Origin: UBA6244 sp965140775
Lineage (GTDB): Bacteria; Bacteroidota; Bacteroidia; Bacteroidales; F082
Direction: 5' to 3'
Length of the DNA: 64,000 nucleotides
Assembly (NCBI GenBank): GCA_965140775.1
Contig: OZ223471.1
Coordinates: 2,170,001 to 2,234,000, forward strand
How positions within the stretch are numbered: position 1 is the first letter of the stretch; every line of letters starts with the position of its first letter. The notes below the pieces were generated by a model that saw only the letters and a list, made by a program, of their open reading frames with translations, ran no database searches and had not been told where the DNA came from. Positions 44,438 through 51,649 of this stretch are shown one piece after another. A program made the translations under genes and the position numbers.

Positions 44438-45943
44438 ATGAATAAAACAAAACGAAACCCCCCAGTAGCAAAAAGTTTGATTAAAAATTCAATTTCGGCA
44501 TACTTGTCTGCAATTGAAATACACAATAAACCAAATATTGAGTACCGCTATGAAATAGTAATAATATTAGTAATTAATGCATGGGAGCTTCTCTTAAAAG
44601 CATATATATACAAGTTCTACAAAAAAGATCATAAAATATTGAATAGCGATGGCACAAGTAAAACATTAGACGATTGTCTTTGTATTGTACAAAATAAATT
44701 AGGGAAGGATTTCTTACTTATAAAAGAAAATATTGAAATTCTATCTGATTATCGAAATATGATAATTCACTTTTATTCAAAAGAATTAGATATAGTTGTT
44801 TATGCATTACTAAGTAAGAATACATTGTTCTATTCGCAATTCTTACAATCACATTTCAATATAGATCTAGCTAACAGTTCAAATCTTATTTTACTTCCAA
44901 TTGGTTTTAGAAAATCAATATCTCCAATCGATTTCGTTTCAAATCAATCTATTTTGAAAGACTCTGGTAAGGAAGTAAAAAACTTTATCCTGAAAATAGT
45001 CCAATCTTCAAAAAAACTATCAGATCAAGGGATCGATGAACCAATTTTCATTGACTTTAATATTAATTTAACAAATGTTCGGAATACAAAGAACGCAGAT
45101 ATTATTGCTGGAATTAACAATACCCAAGGAAACCCTATAGCTTTTGAGGTCATTAAAAAAACTAACAAGTACTCTGCTTCACAAAATGCAGATGCTCAAG
45201 AGATTAGAATAACAAGAGATAAAACTAAATCTCAAGGTATTATAATGCATGAAGAATTGTCACAGGGTATTTTTGAAGAAATAAATAACTTAATTGATAT
45301 GAATCATCTCTTAAATACTGATTCCAAGAAGTTCATTTTGGGTGAAGAATTGTATTACCGAATATATTCAGAAAGGCATCACGTGAGTTTCAACATAGAA
45401 TTATTCGAAACTTTGAGCAAGATCGCTTTTAATCAATTCTATTGCCCTTACCTTTTTTGGATTACAAAACTACCTCCTAAAAACATAGCCAAAGTTATTG
45501 TTGAATCCTTAGAACAATACAAATACCCATGTGTAAACTCACTAATACAATTTCTGGTTTTATTATCAGATAGAGGAATCGATTTTTTGGAGAAAACATT
45601 TAAGCAAAAGTATAGCCAAGCTGCCCAAGCCCCTAACTATTATTATTCTGTATTGGAATTGCTCAAGAACAGAAACAAACCGAATTTAATCTATAAGGCA
45701 TTAAGAATATCAAAAGGGAAAGAAATTGATTTAAAAGGCATACATGAAAATGCTATTGCGGAAGATATCACTAAAAACAAGGGTGAGTATACGGGAGTAC
45801 TTTCAAAATTATCTTTGTCCGTTTTTGAAGGTGAAAAAGCAAATAGAAGCATCTGCAGAACTTTAGACAATTTAATTTATGGGCAAATTATTTCTGATAA
45901 TTCAGAAGAGATTATCAACGAAATTGAAAAATACAATTTGTAA
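44438..45943 (+). CDS. DUF3644-like protein with HEPN-type motif
   Basis: A 501-residue protein, AT-rich in composition. The N-terminal domain (about 1-190) resembles DUF3644: VAKSLIKNSISAYLSAIEIHN, then RYEIVIILVINAWELLLKAYIYKFY, and ILSDYRNMIIHFYS, whose Arg-x4-His (RNMIIH) fits the catalytic motif of HEPN-superfamily RNases. A second region (about 200-290) contains NADIIAGINNTQGNPIAFEV and AQEIRITRDKT. The rest (about 300-501) is helical with no recognised motif. I start at the ATG at 44438 because 17 upstream codons lack similarity. It is followed after 2 bp by a 50-codon gene and then by a membrane-protein gene. HEPN proteins are common toxins in antiphage and toxin-antitoxin systems; a defence role here is inferred. 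Confidence 0.72.
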   Translation: MNKTKRNPPVAKSLIKNSISAYLSAIEIHNKPNIEYRYEIVIILVINAWELLLKAYIYKFYKKDHKILNSDGTSKTLDDCLCIVQNKLGKDFLLIKENIEILSDYRNMIIHFYSKELDIVVYALLSKNTLFYSQFLQSHFNIDLANSSNLILLPIGFRKSISPIDFVSNQSILKDSGKEVKNFILKIVQSSKKLSDQGIDEPIFIDFNINLTNVRNTKNADIIAGINNTQGNPIAFEVIKKTNKYSASQNADAQEIRITRDKTKSQGIIMHEELSQGIFEEINNLIDMNHLLNTDSKKFILGEELYYRIYSERHHVSFNIELFETLSKIAFNQFYCPYLFWITKLPPKNIAKVIVESLEQYKYPCVNSLIQFLVLLSDRGIDFLEKTFKQKYSQAAQAPNYYYSVLELLKNRNKPNLIYKALRISKGKEIDLKGIHENAIAEDITKNKGEYTGVLSKLSLSVFEGEKANRSICRTLDNLIYGQIISDNSEEIINEIEKYNL

Positions 45944-45945
45944 CA

Positions 45946-46098
45946 ATGGATATACTTTCTAGATGGTTTTGGGTTGATTATGAAGATTTTGGTTCTAAAG
46001 ATAAATCCATGTTGGCAGAAAGATTTGTCTTTCAAAGTCCGCGACAAAGGATATGCTTCCCGTTAACATTATTAAAAAAAACAGAACATGACAGATAA
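45946..46098 (+). CDS. Small 50-residue protein in the DUF3644 cassette
   Basis: Short frame with ATG 2 bp after the DUF3644 stop. It ends in TAA at 46098, overlapping the next start (46088) by 11 bp. The product begins MDILSRWFWVDYEDFG and ends LLKKTEHDR; it is charged with an aromatic N-terminus and has no signal peptide. The tight spacing on both sides suggests translational coupling. It could be a small regulator or antitoxin, or only a coupling frame. No family recognised. Confidence 0.5.
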   Translation: MDILSRWFWVDYEDFGSKDKSMLAERFVFQSPRQRICFPLTLLKKTEHDR

Positions 46099-46831
46099 AT
46101 TTGATATAAAAGATTACTTTAATTATTCAATCGCTGGACTTCTTTGGTTAGTTATAATCTTTAAGTTCTTAGATATGACTTCGATTTTTAAATTTAATGA
46201 GTTGTTTAAATTTAATCAAATGAATAATGCTGGGATATTCATTACTCTGTTACTTCTTTTGGGAACTTTCATTATCGGAAATCTTTTAAGATTCACCGAA
46301 AATGTAATAATTCTCATAACAAGCAAATTATATGGAGACTTTTTCTCATCAGCGTTATGCACAGATAGAGACAAATACCTAAATTCTAATGCTAGAACTC
46401 AAATACAAAAACTTGGGCTTCGCTATTATTTATTCAAAAAGAAACCATTAGGGATCGGGAGAAAAGCGTCTGCTGAGATTGAAAAAAACTTGGATAGCCT
46501 TAAAATACTCAATGAATCAAAAAAGAATCAATTTTTAATGAGCGAAACTTATTTGATAATGAATTATACAAATTTGAGATTCGAAAGATTAAAGAATCTG
46601 AAGAACTTTTATGAATCAATTTCATTCCCACTATTTGTTTTAACAATATGGATATGTAATATTATTATTTGTACTGAGAATCTTGAATGGCATTTTAAAT
46701 CATTTACAATACTCATTATTCTTTTCGTCATTTATCGATTTGTTGATAGATATAGATATTTAAAGTCAAATTATATAAAAGATATTTATCGTTATTTCCT
46801 TTTTGACATGAAAAAAACTAACCCTAATTAA
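46088..46831 (+). CDS. Four-helix membrane protein of unknown function
   Basis: A 247-residue, AT-rich protein. It has two N-terminal membrane helices (about 13-30 with YSIAGLLWLVIIFKFL, and 47-68 with NAGIFITLLLLLGTFIIGNLL), a charged central region of about 110 residues with coiled-coil character (about 72-178), and two C-terminal helices (about 180-198 and 204-222). The central part would be cytoplasmic if both ends follow the positive-inside pattern. It is the last gene of a coupled cassette with the HEPN-like protein. Four-helix membrane proteins of similar plan act as membrane-disrupting effectors in some antiviral systems; that comparison is structural and speculative. No family recognised. 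Confidence 0.65.
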   Translation: MTDKFDIKDYFNYSIAGLLWLVIIFKFLDMTSIFKFNELFKFNQMNNAGIFITLLLLLGTFIIGNLLRFTENVIILITSKLYGDFFSSALCTDRDKYLNSNARTQIQKLGLRYYLFKKKPLGIGRKASAEIEKNLDSLKILNESKKNQFLMSETYLIMNYTNLRFERLKNLKNFYESISFPLFVLTIWICNIIICTENLEWHFKSFTILIILFVIYRFVDRYRYLKSNYIKDIYRYFLFDMKKTNPN

Positions 46832-46961
46832 GTACATATATAAACAACGCTACGTTAAATACGTGTTGGATGCATGCGTTTCGTTTCAAGGTATTTATTA
46901 AATTTATGCAAAATATGTACATCAAGATGACTATAGAAAAAAGTGCGCTGGTCAGTTTTTA

Positions 46962-47000
46962 CTGGATAGTATTTTCAAAGTTTTAATTTTTCTATCCAGT
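46962..47000. terminator. Possible hairpin downstream of the cassette
   Basis: ACTGGATAG at 46962-46970 and CTATCCAGT at 46992-47000 form a 9-bp stem with a 21-base AT-rich loop, about 130 bp after the membrane-protein stop. Weak as a terminator because no T run follows. Confidence 0.3.
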
Positions 47001-47051
47001 TATTATCTCGACCACTTCAGTTGGTCTTCCCAGTAATCAACATCTATTCCC

Positions 47052-47446
47052 TACCTTTGCCCCAAGCAAGAACGGCCGTGCTTCCAACCGTTAACAATAT
47101 GGAAGCAAAACTTCAAATCACTATCCCTTCGAACGAGGCTTTTCTTCGTGCCGTGATGGATGCCCGCAGAACCGGGCCCATCCCCATCTCACGTGCCAAC
47201 GAAATCGGAAAGTATTTCTGTTCCCGCAATTGTTATTCCAACCTGCCGTTTCTCCAAAATCACAAACCCCTGCAAACTATCATTTGCGGGGGTTTTTGGT
47301 TACTTTTGGAAGTAAAGAAGTGGAGCTGGAGGGATTCGAACCCTCGTCCAAACAAGGAACAAACTGGCTTTCTACATGTTTATTTTGTTATTGGTTTTCG
47401 ATATCGGAAAGGGAACAAACACCCTGATCCTCAACTTAGCTTCTGA
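47052..47446 (+). other. Promoter box and short uncertain ORF beside tmRNA
   Basis: TACCTTTG at 47052-47059 lies 39 bp before an ATG at 47099. The frame opens with MEAKLQITIPSNEAFLRAVM and a codon-like stretch to about residue 45, then runs through the tmRNA terminator and 3' end to 47446. The last 50 or so codons are antisense to tmRNA and not credible. This may be the 5' remnant of a gene truncated at the tmRNA locus, or a real short protein with a misread end. No family recognised. Confidence 0.3.
47264..47297. terminator. Terminator downstream of tmRNA
   Basis: A 13-bp stem AAACCCCTGCAAA / TTTGCGGGGGTTT (one G-U type pair) with a 6-base loop, 24 bp beyond the tmRNA 3' end. It can serve both strands; the plus-strand side continues into TTTTT. 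Confidence 0.7.
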
Positions 47447-47716
47447 ATTTCGCAACGGCGACGAAGCAGCACCGAAGCTATCCCAAAATTACGTGCGATT
47501 CGTGGTCAGGCCGGAATCGGGCATCTCCACCTGCGAACCGTCTCGTCCCAACGCCTTGCATCGGGATGAAGCTTAATCTACTGTGATTCGATTATGCAGC
47601 GAGAGCAAAATTATTTTCGCCAATTAATAGTTGCGTGACACGGATTTACGAGCTTAATCACAAGGCTCGACATGCTTACCGATTCACTCATCTTGCTGTC
47701 AAAACCGGTCAGCCCC
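47321..47716 (-). ncRNA. ssrA: Transfer-messenger RNA (tmRNA)
   Basis: tmRNA of about 396 nt, which rescues stalled ribosomes and tags incomplete proteins. The 5' end starts GGGGCUGACCGGUUUUGACAG (positions 47716 downward), the standard one-piece tmRNA start. The tag frame follows TTAATT and reads GENNFALAA then TAA (about 47625-47595). The 3' end has the T-arm with GGTTCGAATCC and closes CTCCAGCTCCA, pairing with the 5' end and including the encoded CCA at 47321. A TATCTTTG promoter box lies upstream and a terminator hairpin downstream. No permuted form or intron is seen. Confidence 0.96.
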
Positions 47717-47750
47717 ATATTTGTATGAACGTTCCCCCCGAAAGGGAGTG

Positions 47751-47758
47751 CAAAGATA
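47751..47758 (-). promoter_or_regulatory. tmRNA promoter -7 box TATCTTTG
   Basis: TAnnTTTG on the minus strand, 34 bp upstream of the mature tmRNA 5' end. It leaves a short leader for RNase P to remove. Confidence 0.6.
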
Positions 47759-47828
47759 CGATAATCTTTGAGTATGCTATTTAGCCTGCAAAAATTATGC
47801 CTTTTTGAAAATCCGGACTTTTTCTCGT

Positions 47829-48989
47829 CTACATCACCGGAACCACATATTTTTCAATGTCGTCGCGATTGATTTCCTGTCCGCTCAGGATCACCAATCT
47901 TTCCACCACGTTGCGGAGTTCGCGCACATTGCCGCTCCATTTGAATTGCTGTAACGCCGTCAGGGCCTCTTCCGTGATCGTCACCTGGGGCCGGCCCTGG
48001 AGCCGACATATTTCCTCGATAAACCGCTGGGTAAGCAGGGTAATGTCGTTTTGACGCTCGCGTAGGGGAGGAACCTCGATTACAATCACGCTCAACCGGT
48101 GATACAGGTCTTCGCGGAAACGCCCGCCGGCAATTTCTTCTTTCAGATTTTTATTGGTGGCAGCAATGATGCGGACATCCACGTTGATGTCTTTTTCGCC
48201 ACCCACACGGGTAATTTTGTTTTCCTGTAATGCACGAAGTACCTTGGCCTGAGCCGATTGACTCATATCGCCGATTTCATCCAAAAACAGGGTGCCGCCA
48301 TGGGCCAGCTCAAAATCGCCTTTTCGTTGTTTAATGGCGGAGGTGAAGGAGCCCTTTTCGTGACCAAACAGCTGACTTTCGATAAGTTCCGACGGAATGG
48401 CGGCGCAGTTTACTTCGATAAACGGGGCGTTGGCCCGGGTGCTCAGCTGATGTATCTGACGTGCCACCAATTCCTTTCCGGTACCATTTTCACCCGTGAT
48501 GAGTACCCGTGCCGAGGTGGGGGCTACCTTTTGAATGAGGTCGAAAATATTTTGAATTTCAGGTGATTCGCCCACCATCTCATATTTTTTCTCCACTTCC
48601 CGTTTCAGCTTTCTGGTCTGCTGTACCAAATCTTGCTTGTCGATGGCGTTGCGCACAGAAATCAGCAACCTGTTCAAATCGGGTGGCTTCACGATAAAAT
48701 CATAGGCCCCTTTCTTGATGGCTTCCACCGCCGTTTGGATGGTGCCATGACCCGAAATCATAATCACCGGTGCGTCCGAAAAGGCCATGAGCTTTTCCAA
48801 CACTTCCATGCCGTCCATTTCGGGCATTTTAATGTCCAGAAGAATGACATCATAGGCCGTTGCCCGTGCCATGTCGAGGCAGGTGGGGCCATCCTGTGCC
48901 AAATCCACGTCGTGTTTTTCGAATTCCAGAATATCTTTTAATGTTCGCCGGATGCTGCTTTCATCATCCGTTACCAGTATTTTTGCCAT
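47829..48989 (-). CDS. NtrC-family sigma-54 activator without DNA-binding domain
   Basis: A 386-residue response regulator with a receiver (about 1-120, Asp about 52 in VILLDIKMPEMDG, Lys in FIVKPPD) and an AAA+ sigma-54 interaction domain (about 140-365). Walker A ITGENGTGKE lies near 163-172, Walker B is GGTLFLDEIGD, and the arginine region is FREDLYHRLSV. The sigma-54-contacting loop, GAFTGA in most family members, reads GSFTSA. The protein stops at EINRDDIEKYVVPVM, where typical members continue with a Fis-type helix-turn-helix. It would need another way to reach promoters or act from solution. I start at the ATG at 48989; the longer frame to 49070 adds no family sequence. Confidence 0.9.
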   Translation of the reverse strand: MAKILVTDDESSIRRTLKDILEFEKHDVDLAQDGPTCLDMARATAYDVILLDIKMPEMDGMEVLEKLMAFSDAPVIMISGHGTIQTAVEAIKKGAYDFIVKPPDLNRLLISVRNAIDKQDLVQQTRKLKREVEKKYEMVGESPEIQNIFDLIQKVAPTSARVLITGENGTGKELVARQIHQLSTRANAPFIEVNCAAIPSELIESQLFGHEKGSFTSAIKQRKGDFELAHGGTLFLDEIGDMSQSAQAKVLRALQENKITRVGGEKDINVDVRIIAATNKNLKEEIAGGRFREDLYHRLSVIVIEVPPLRERQNDITLLTQRFIEEICRLQGRPQVTITEEALTALQQFKWSGNVRELRNVVERLVILSGQEINRDDIEKYVVPVM

Positions 48990-49067
48990 AACTTCATTTT
49001 CTGAAACAAAGATGCAAAATTTCGGTGCCAATTGCCGGAAATCAGGTACGGTTTTTGTATTCTTTAA

Positions 49068-49279
49068 CATTGATGTCCGGTAGAATTAAACAGAAAACGC
49101 TACCATGTTTGACATATATCGTCCGCCCATGGCGGACGAACTAAATAAAATTGTAATTTTCTACCAATATTTAGCCCCTGACGGGGCTGTCCCGTAGGGA
49201 CAAGATATTGGTAGAAAGCAAATTAAGGTCTTCAAAAAGTCCCGTAGGAACGAAATGTTTTTTTGACCGGACATCAATG
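49068..49279 (-). mobile_element. MITE-like element, copy B
   Basis: Element of 212 bp with perfect 14-bp terminal inverted repeats CATTGATGTCCGGT / ACCGGACATCAATG. It is flanked by a perfect 9-bp direct repeat ATTCTTTAA at 49059-49067 and 49280-49288. Contents mirror copy A (20124-20340) in inverted orientation: the same palindromes (CGTCCGCCCATGGCGGACG, AGCCCCTGACGGGGCT, GTCCCGTAGGGAC). No open reading frame of note. Confidence 0.92.
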
Positions 49280-49289
49280 ATTCTTTAAC

Positions 49290-49297
49290 TAATTTTG
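49290..49297 (+). promoter_or_regulatory. Bacteroidota -7 promoter box TAATTTTG
   Basis: TAnnTTTG box 1 bp after the right target duplication of MITE copy B and 18 bp before the ATG at 49316. It excludes the TTG at 49295 as a start. Any -33 element would lie inside the MITE end; TTTG at 49262-49265 is 24 bp upstream. Confidence 0.55.
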
Positions 49298-49315
49298 ACG
49301 TTTATGCTCATTTCA

Positions 49316-51571
49316 ATGAAAAACCTAAACCAATTCATTTTTGCCGCATCTTTTGTTATCATGTTAATTTTTTCAGGACAAGTATTTTCGCAGAGCGGAG
49401 GCGTAGCCGGAGTTTCTGATGAATGGAATACACCCCTCGATTTTGCCTGGTCGGGAGGCATCGACGCGGCCCAATACAACGAACTCGACATGAATCTTGA
49501 TGGGGTGATGGATTTGTTGGTGTTCGACCGAAGGGGTAACCGAAAAATGTGTTTTATCAATGAAGGGGTTGAAGGCGAGATGTCTTACACATACCGGCCC
49601 TCATACGCTCAATTGCTGCCCGATTTGTTTGAATGGGCGCGGCTGGTGGACTACGATTACGACGGCAAAATGGATATTTTTACCTATTCTCCCGGATATG
49701 CCAGCATGATGGTCTATCACAATATTTCTGACACGGAGCTTAAATTTCAACGGGTGGTTTATCCTTACCTGACTTCCTTGCAAGGAGGAGGGTATGTCAA
49801 TATTTTTGTGACTTCTGCTGATTATCCGGGCATTGTGGATGTGGACAACGACGGAGATTTGGATATCCTGAGTTTTTGGGGTCTGGGTTCTTTTATGGAA
49901 ATGCACCAGAATATGTCCATGGAGAAATATGGCGTGCCTGACTCGCTTGATTTTGAACAAACCACCTTCTGTTGGGGTCAATTTGCCGAAAGTGACGAAT
50001 CGAATGTGCTTTATCTGGATACTTGTTTGAATACTGCCCGTACTCCCGACATCGTGACACCTCCGGCGGAAAGGCATACAGGATCAACCCTGTTGTTTAC
50101 TGACCTTGACAATAATGGTCTGCACGACCTGGTGTTGGGCGACGTGGATTTTCCGGGATTGTTTGCTTTATATAATGATGGTACCAACGATTTGGCACAT
50201 ATTGGTTCCATCGACACCCTTTTTCCTACCCTTGATGAACCGGTTTTACTGTATGCCATGCCTGCCGCATCCCTCATCGACGTGAATAACGATGGCTTGC
50301 GCGACTTGCTGGTGGGCGTGTTTGATCCGGGGTTGATCACCTCTCGAAATAGCAAGAGCAGTTGGCTGTATCTGAACGTTGGAACCAACCAAGTGCCTGT
50401 TTTTGAATTGGAAACAAAAGCTTTTTTGCAAGAAAAAATGATCGATCGTGGTTCGGGAGCTTATCCGGTTTTATTTGATGTGGATGGAGACGGGTTAACC
50501 GATTTACTGATAGGTGATTACGGCTATTATTCCTATTCCTATTACCAGAATTCATTTCTACACTCAGTTTATTATGCGCGGATCGGTTACTATAAAAATG
50601 TGGGGACACCACAACAGGCCTCGTTTCAGTTATGGAACCGGGATTTTGGAAATCTGGGGCACCTGAATTTAACAGGGCTAATCCCCACTTTGGGCGATTT
50701 GGATGGTGATGGAGACGCCGACATGCTGGTTGGTAAGGCAGATGGACAATTACTCGAAATGATCAATGAGGGCGATGAAAATTATACCGTGGCTTCTGAA
50801 AATTATGCAGGAATAGATGTGGGTGATTATAGTACGCCTCAATTGTTTGATCTGAATAAGGATGGAAAATTGGATTTGGTGATTGGCGAACGTGCGGGAA
50901 ATCTGAATTATTACAAAAATGTGAGTTCAGGTGAAATGCCGGAATTCCAATTTGTTACGGATAGTCTGGGAAAAGTGAACGTAACCGATTACAACCTGAG
51001 TTACGACGGATACAGTACACCATGTTTTTTCAGAAAAGACAATGGTGAAACAGGTCTGATTTCCGGTTCCGAACAGGGCGATATCTATTATTTTACTCAA
51101 ATAGACAACAACCTGGAAGGTCGTTTTGAACAATCAACTCAGCTGGCAGAACTGGTGGATACCACCGATGTCAATTTCGATCGAGGCCTCCGGACGGCAG
51201 CAGCGCTGGGACATCTGAACAATAATGACAGCTGGCAGTTGTTTGTTGGCAATTACTCGGGAGGGATTGAATTGTTCAATGGAAAGGCAGAAGTAACTTC
51301 GCGTGTTGCCCAGGCTAATGAAATGAGTGTCTTGAATTTAATACCCAATCCCGCTAGCAGTCAGGTTCGGGTTTCCGGGTTAGATAATGTCCGGGAGGAT
51401 ATAAACGTATCAGCCATTTCCATGGAAGGAAGGCAACTGGAGCTGACGTACAGGTATGAAAATCAAAAGACTATTGTTGTCGATATCAGCCGGTTAAAAC
51501 AAGGAATTTATTTGCTAGATGTCATTCAGGGAAATAAACACCGATGGGGCAAATTGGTGGTATGGCCATAA
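49316..51571 (+). CDS. T9SS-secreted FG-GAP/VCBS repeat protein
   Basis: A secreted protein of about 751 residues. A signal peptide (about 1-26, ending QVFSQ) is followed by at least seven calcium-loop repeats of the FG-GAP/VCBS type, including DMNLDGVMDLLVFD, DVDNDGDLDILSF, DLDNNGLHDLVLGD, DVDGDGLTDLLIGD, DLDGDGDADMLVG and DLNKDGKLDLVIGE. These form an integrin-like beta-propeller that needs calcium. The end (about 670-751, NLIPNPASSQVRVSG then GIYLLDVIQ) is a T9SS sorting domain. It probably sits on the cell surface in binding or adhesion; no enzyme motif is seen. The start at 49316 follows the TAATTTTG box; ATG at 49304 is an alternative. It is convergent with the gene ending at 51650. Confidence 0.88.
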   Translation: MKNLNQFIFAASFVIMLIFSGQVFSQSGGVAGVSDEWNTPLDFAWSGGIDAAQYNELDMNLDGVMDLLVFDRRGNRKMCFINEGVEGEMSYTYRPSYAQLLPDLFEWARLVDYDYDGKMDIFTYSPGYASMMVYHNISDTELKFQRVVYPYLTSLQGGGYVNIFVTSADYPGIVDVDNDGDLDILSFWGLGSFMEMHQNMSMEKYGVPDSLDFEQTTFCWGQFAESDESNVLYLDTCLNTARTPDIVTPPAERHTGSTLLFTDLDNNGLHDLVLGDVDFPGLFALYNDGTNDLAHIGSIDTLFPTLDEPVLLYAMPAASLIDVNNDGLRDLLVGVFDPGLITSRNSKSSWLYLNVGTNQVPVFELETKAFLQEKMIDRGSGAYPVLFDVDGDGLTDLLIGDYGYYSYSYYQNSFLHSVYYARIGYYKNVGTPQQASFQLWNRDFGNLGHLNLTGLIPTLGDLDGDGDADMLVGKADGQLLEMINEGDENYTVASENYAGIDVGDYSTPQLFDLNKDGKLDLVIGERAGNLNYYKNVSSGEMPEFQFVTDSLGKVNVTDYNLSYDGYSTPCFFRKDNGETGLISGSEQGDIYYFTQIDNNLEGRFEQSTQLAELVDTTDVNFDRGLRTAAALGHLNNNDSWQLFVGNYSGGIELFNGKAEVTSRVAQANEMSVLNLIPNPASSQVRVSGLDNVREDINVSAISMEGRQLELTYRYENQKTIVVDISRLKQGIYLLDVIQGNKHRWGKLVVWP

Positions 51572-51583
51572 TTGCATGGACAC

Positions 51584-51620
51584 AAAAAAAGGGACGACAT
51601 GTACATGCCATCCCTTTTTT
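51584..51620. terminator. Bidirectional terminator between convergent T9SS genes
   Basis: AAAAAAAGGGA at 51584-51594 pairs with TCCCTTTTTT at 51611-51620 around an inner CATGTACATG palindrome. A/T runs on both sides suit termination on either strand. Confidence 0.75.
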
Positions 51621-51649
51621 CAAAATTTCTTTTACAGAAAAACGCAGGC

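Noticed and set aside
44387..47320. Integrative element with attachment sites at tmRNA
   Set aside because: No integrase gene and no second copy of the tmRNA 3' end were found; kept only as a positional remark.
47321..47360. Possible tRNA gene from the GGTTCGAATCC T-arm
   Set aside because: It is the 3' end of tmRNA; the 5' half, tag frame and length identify ssrA.
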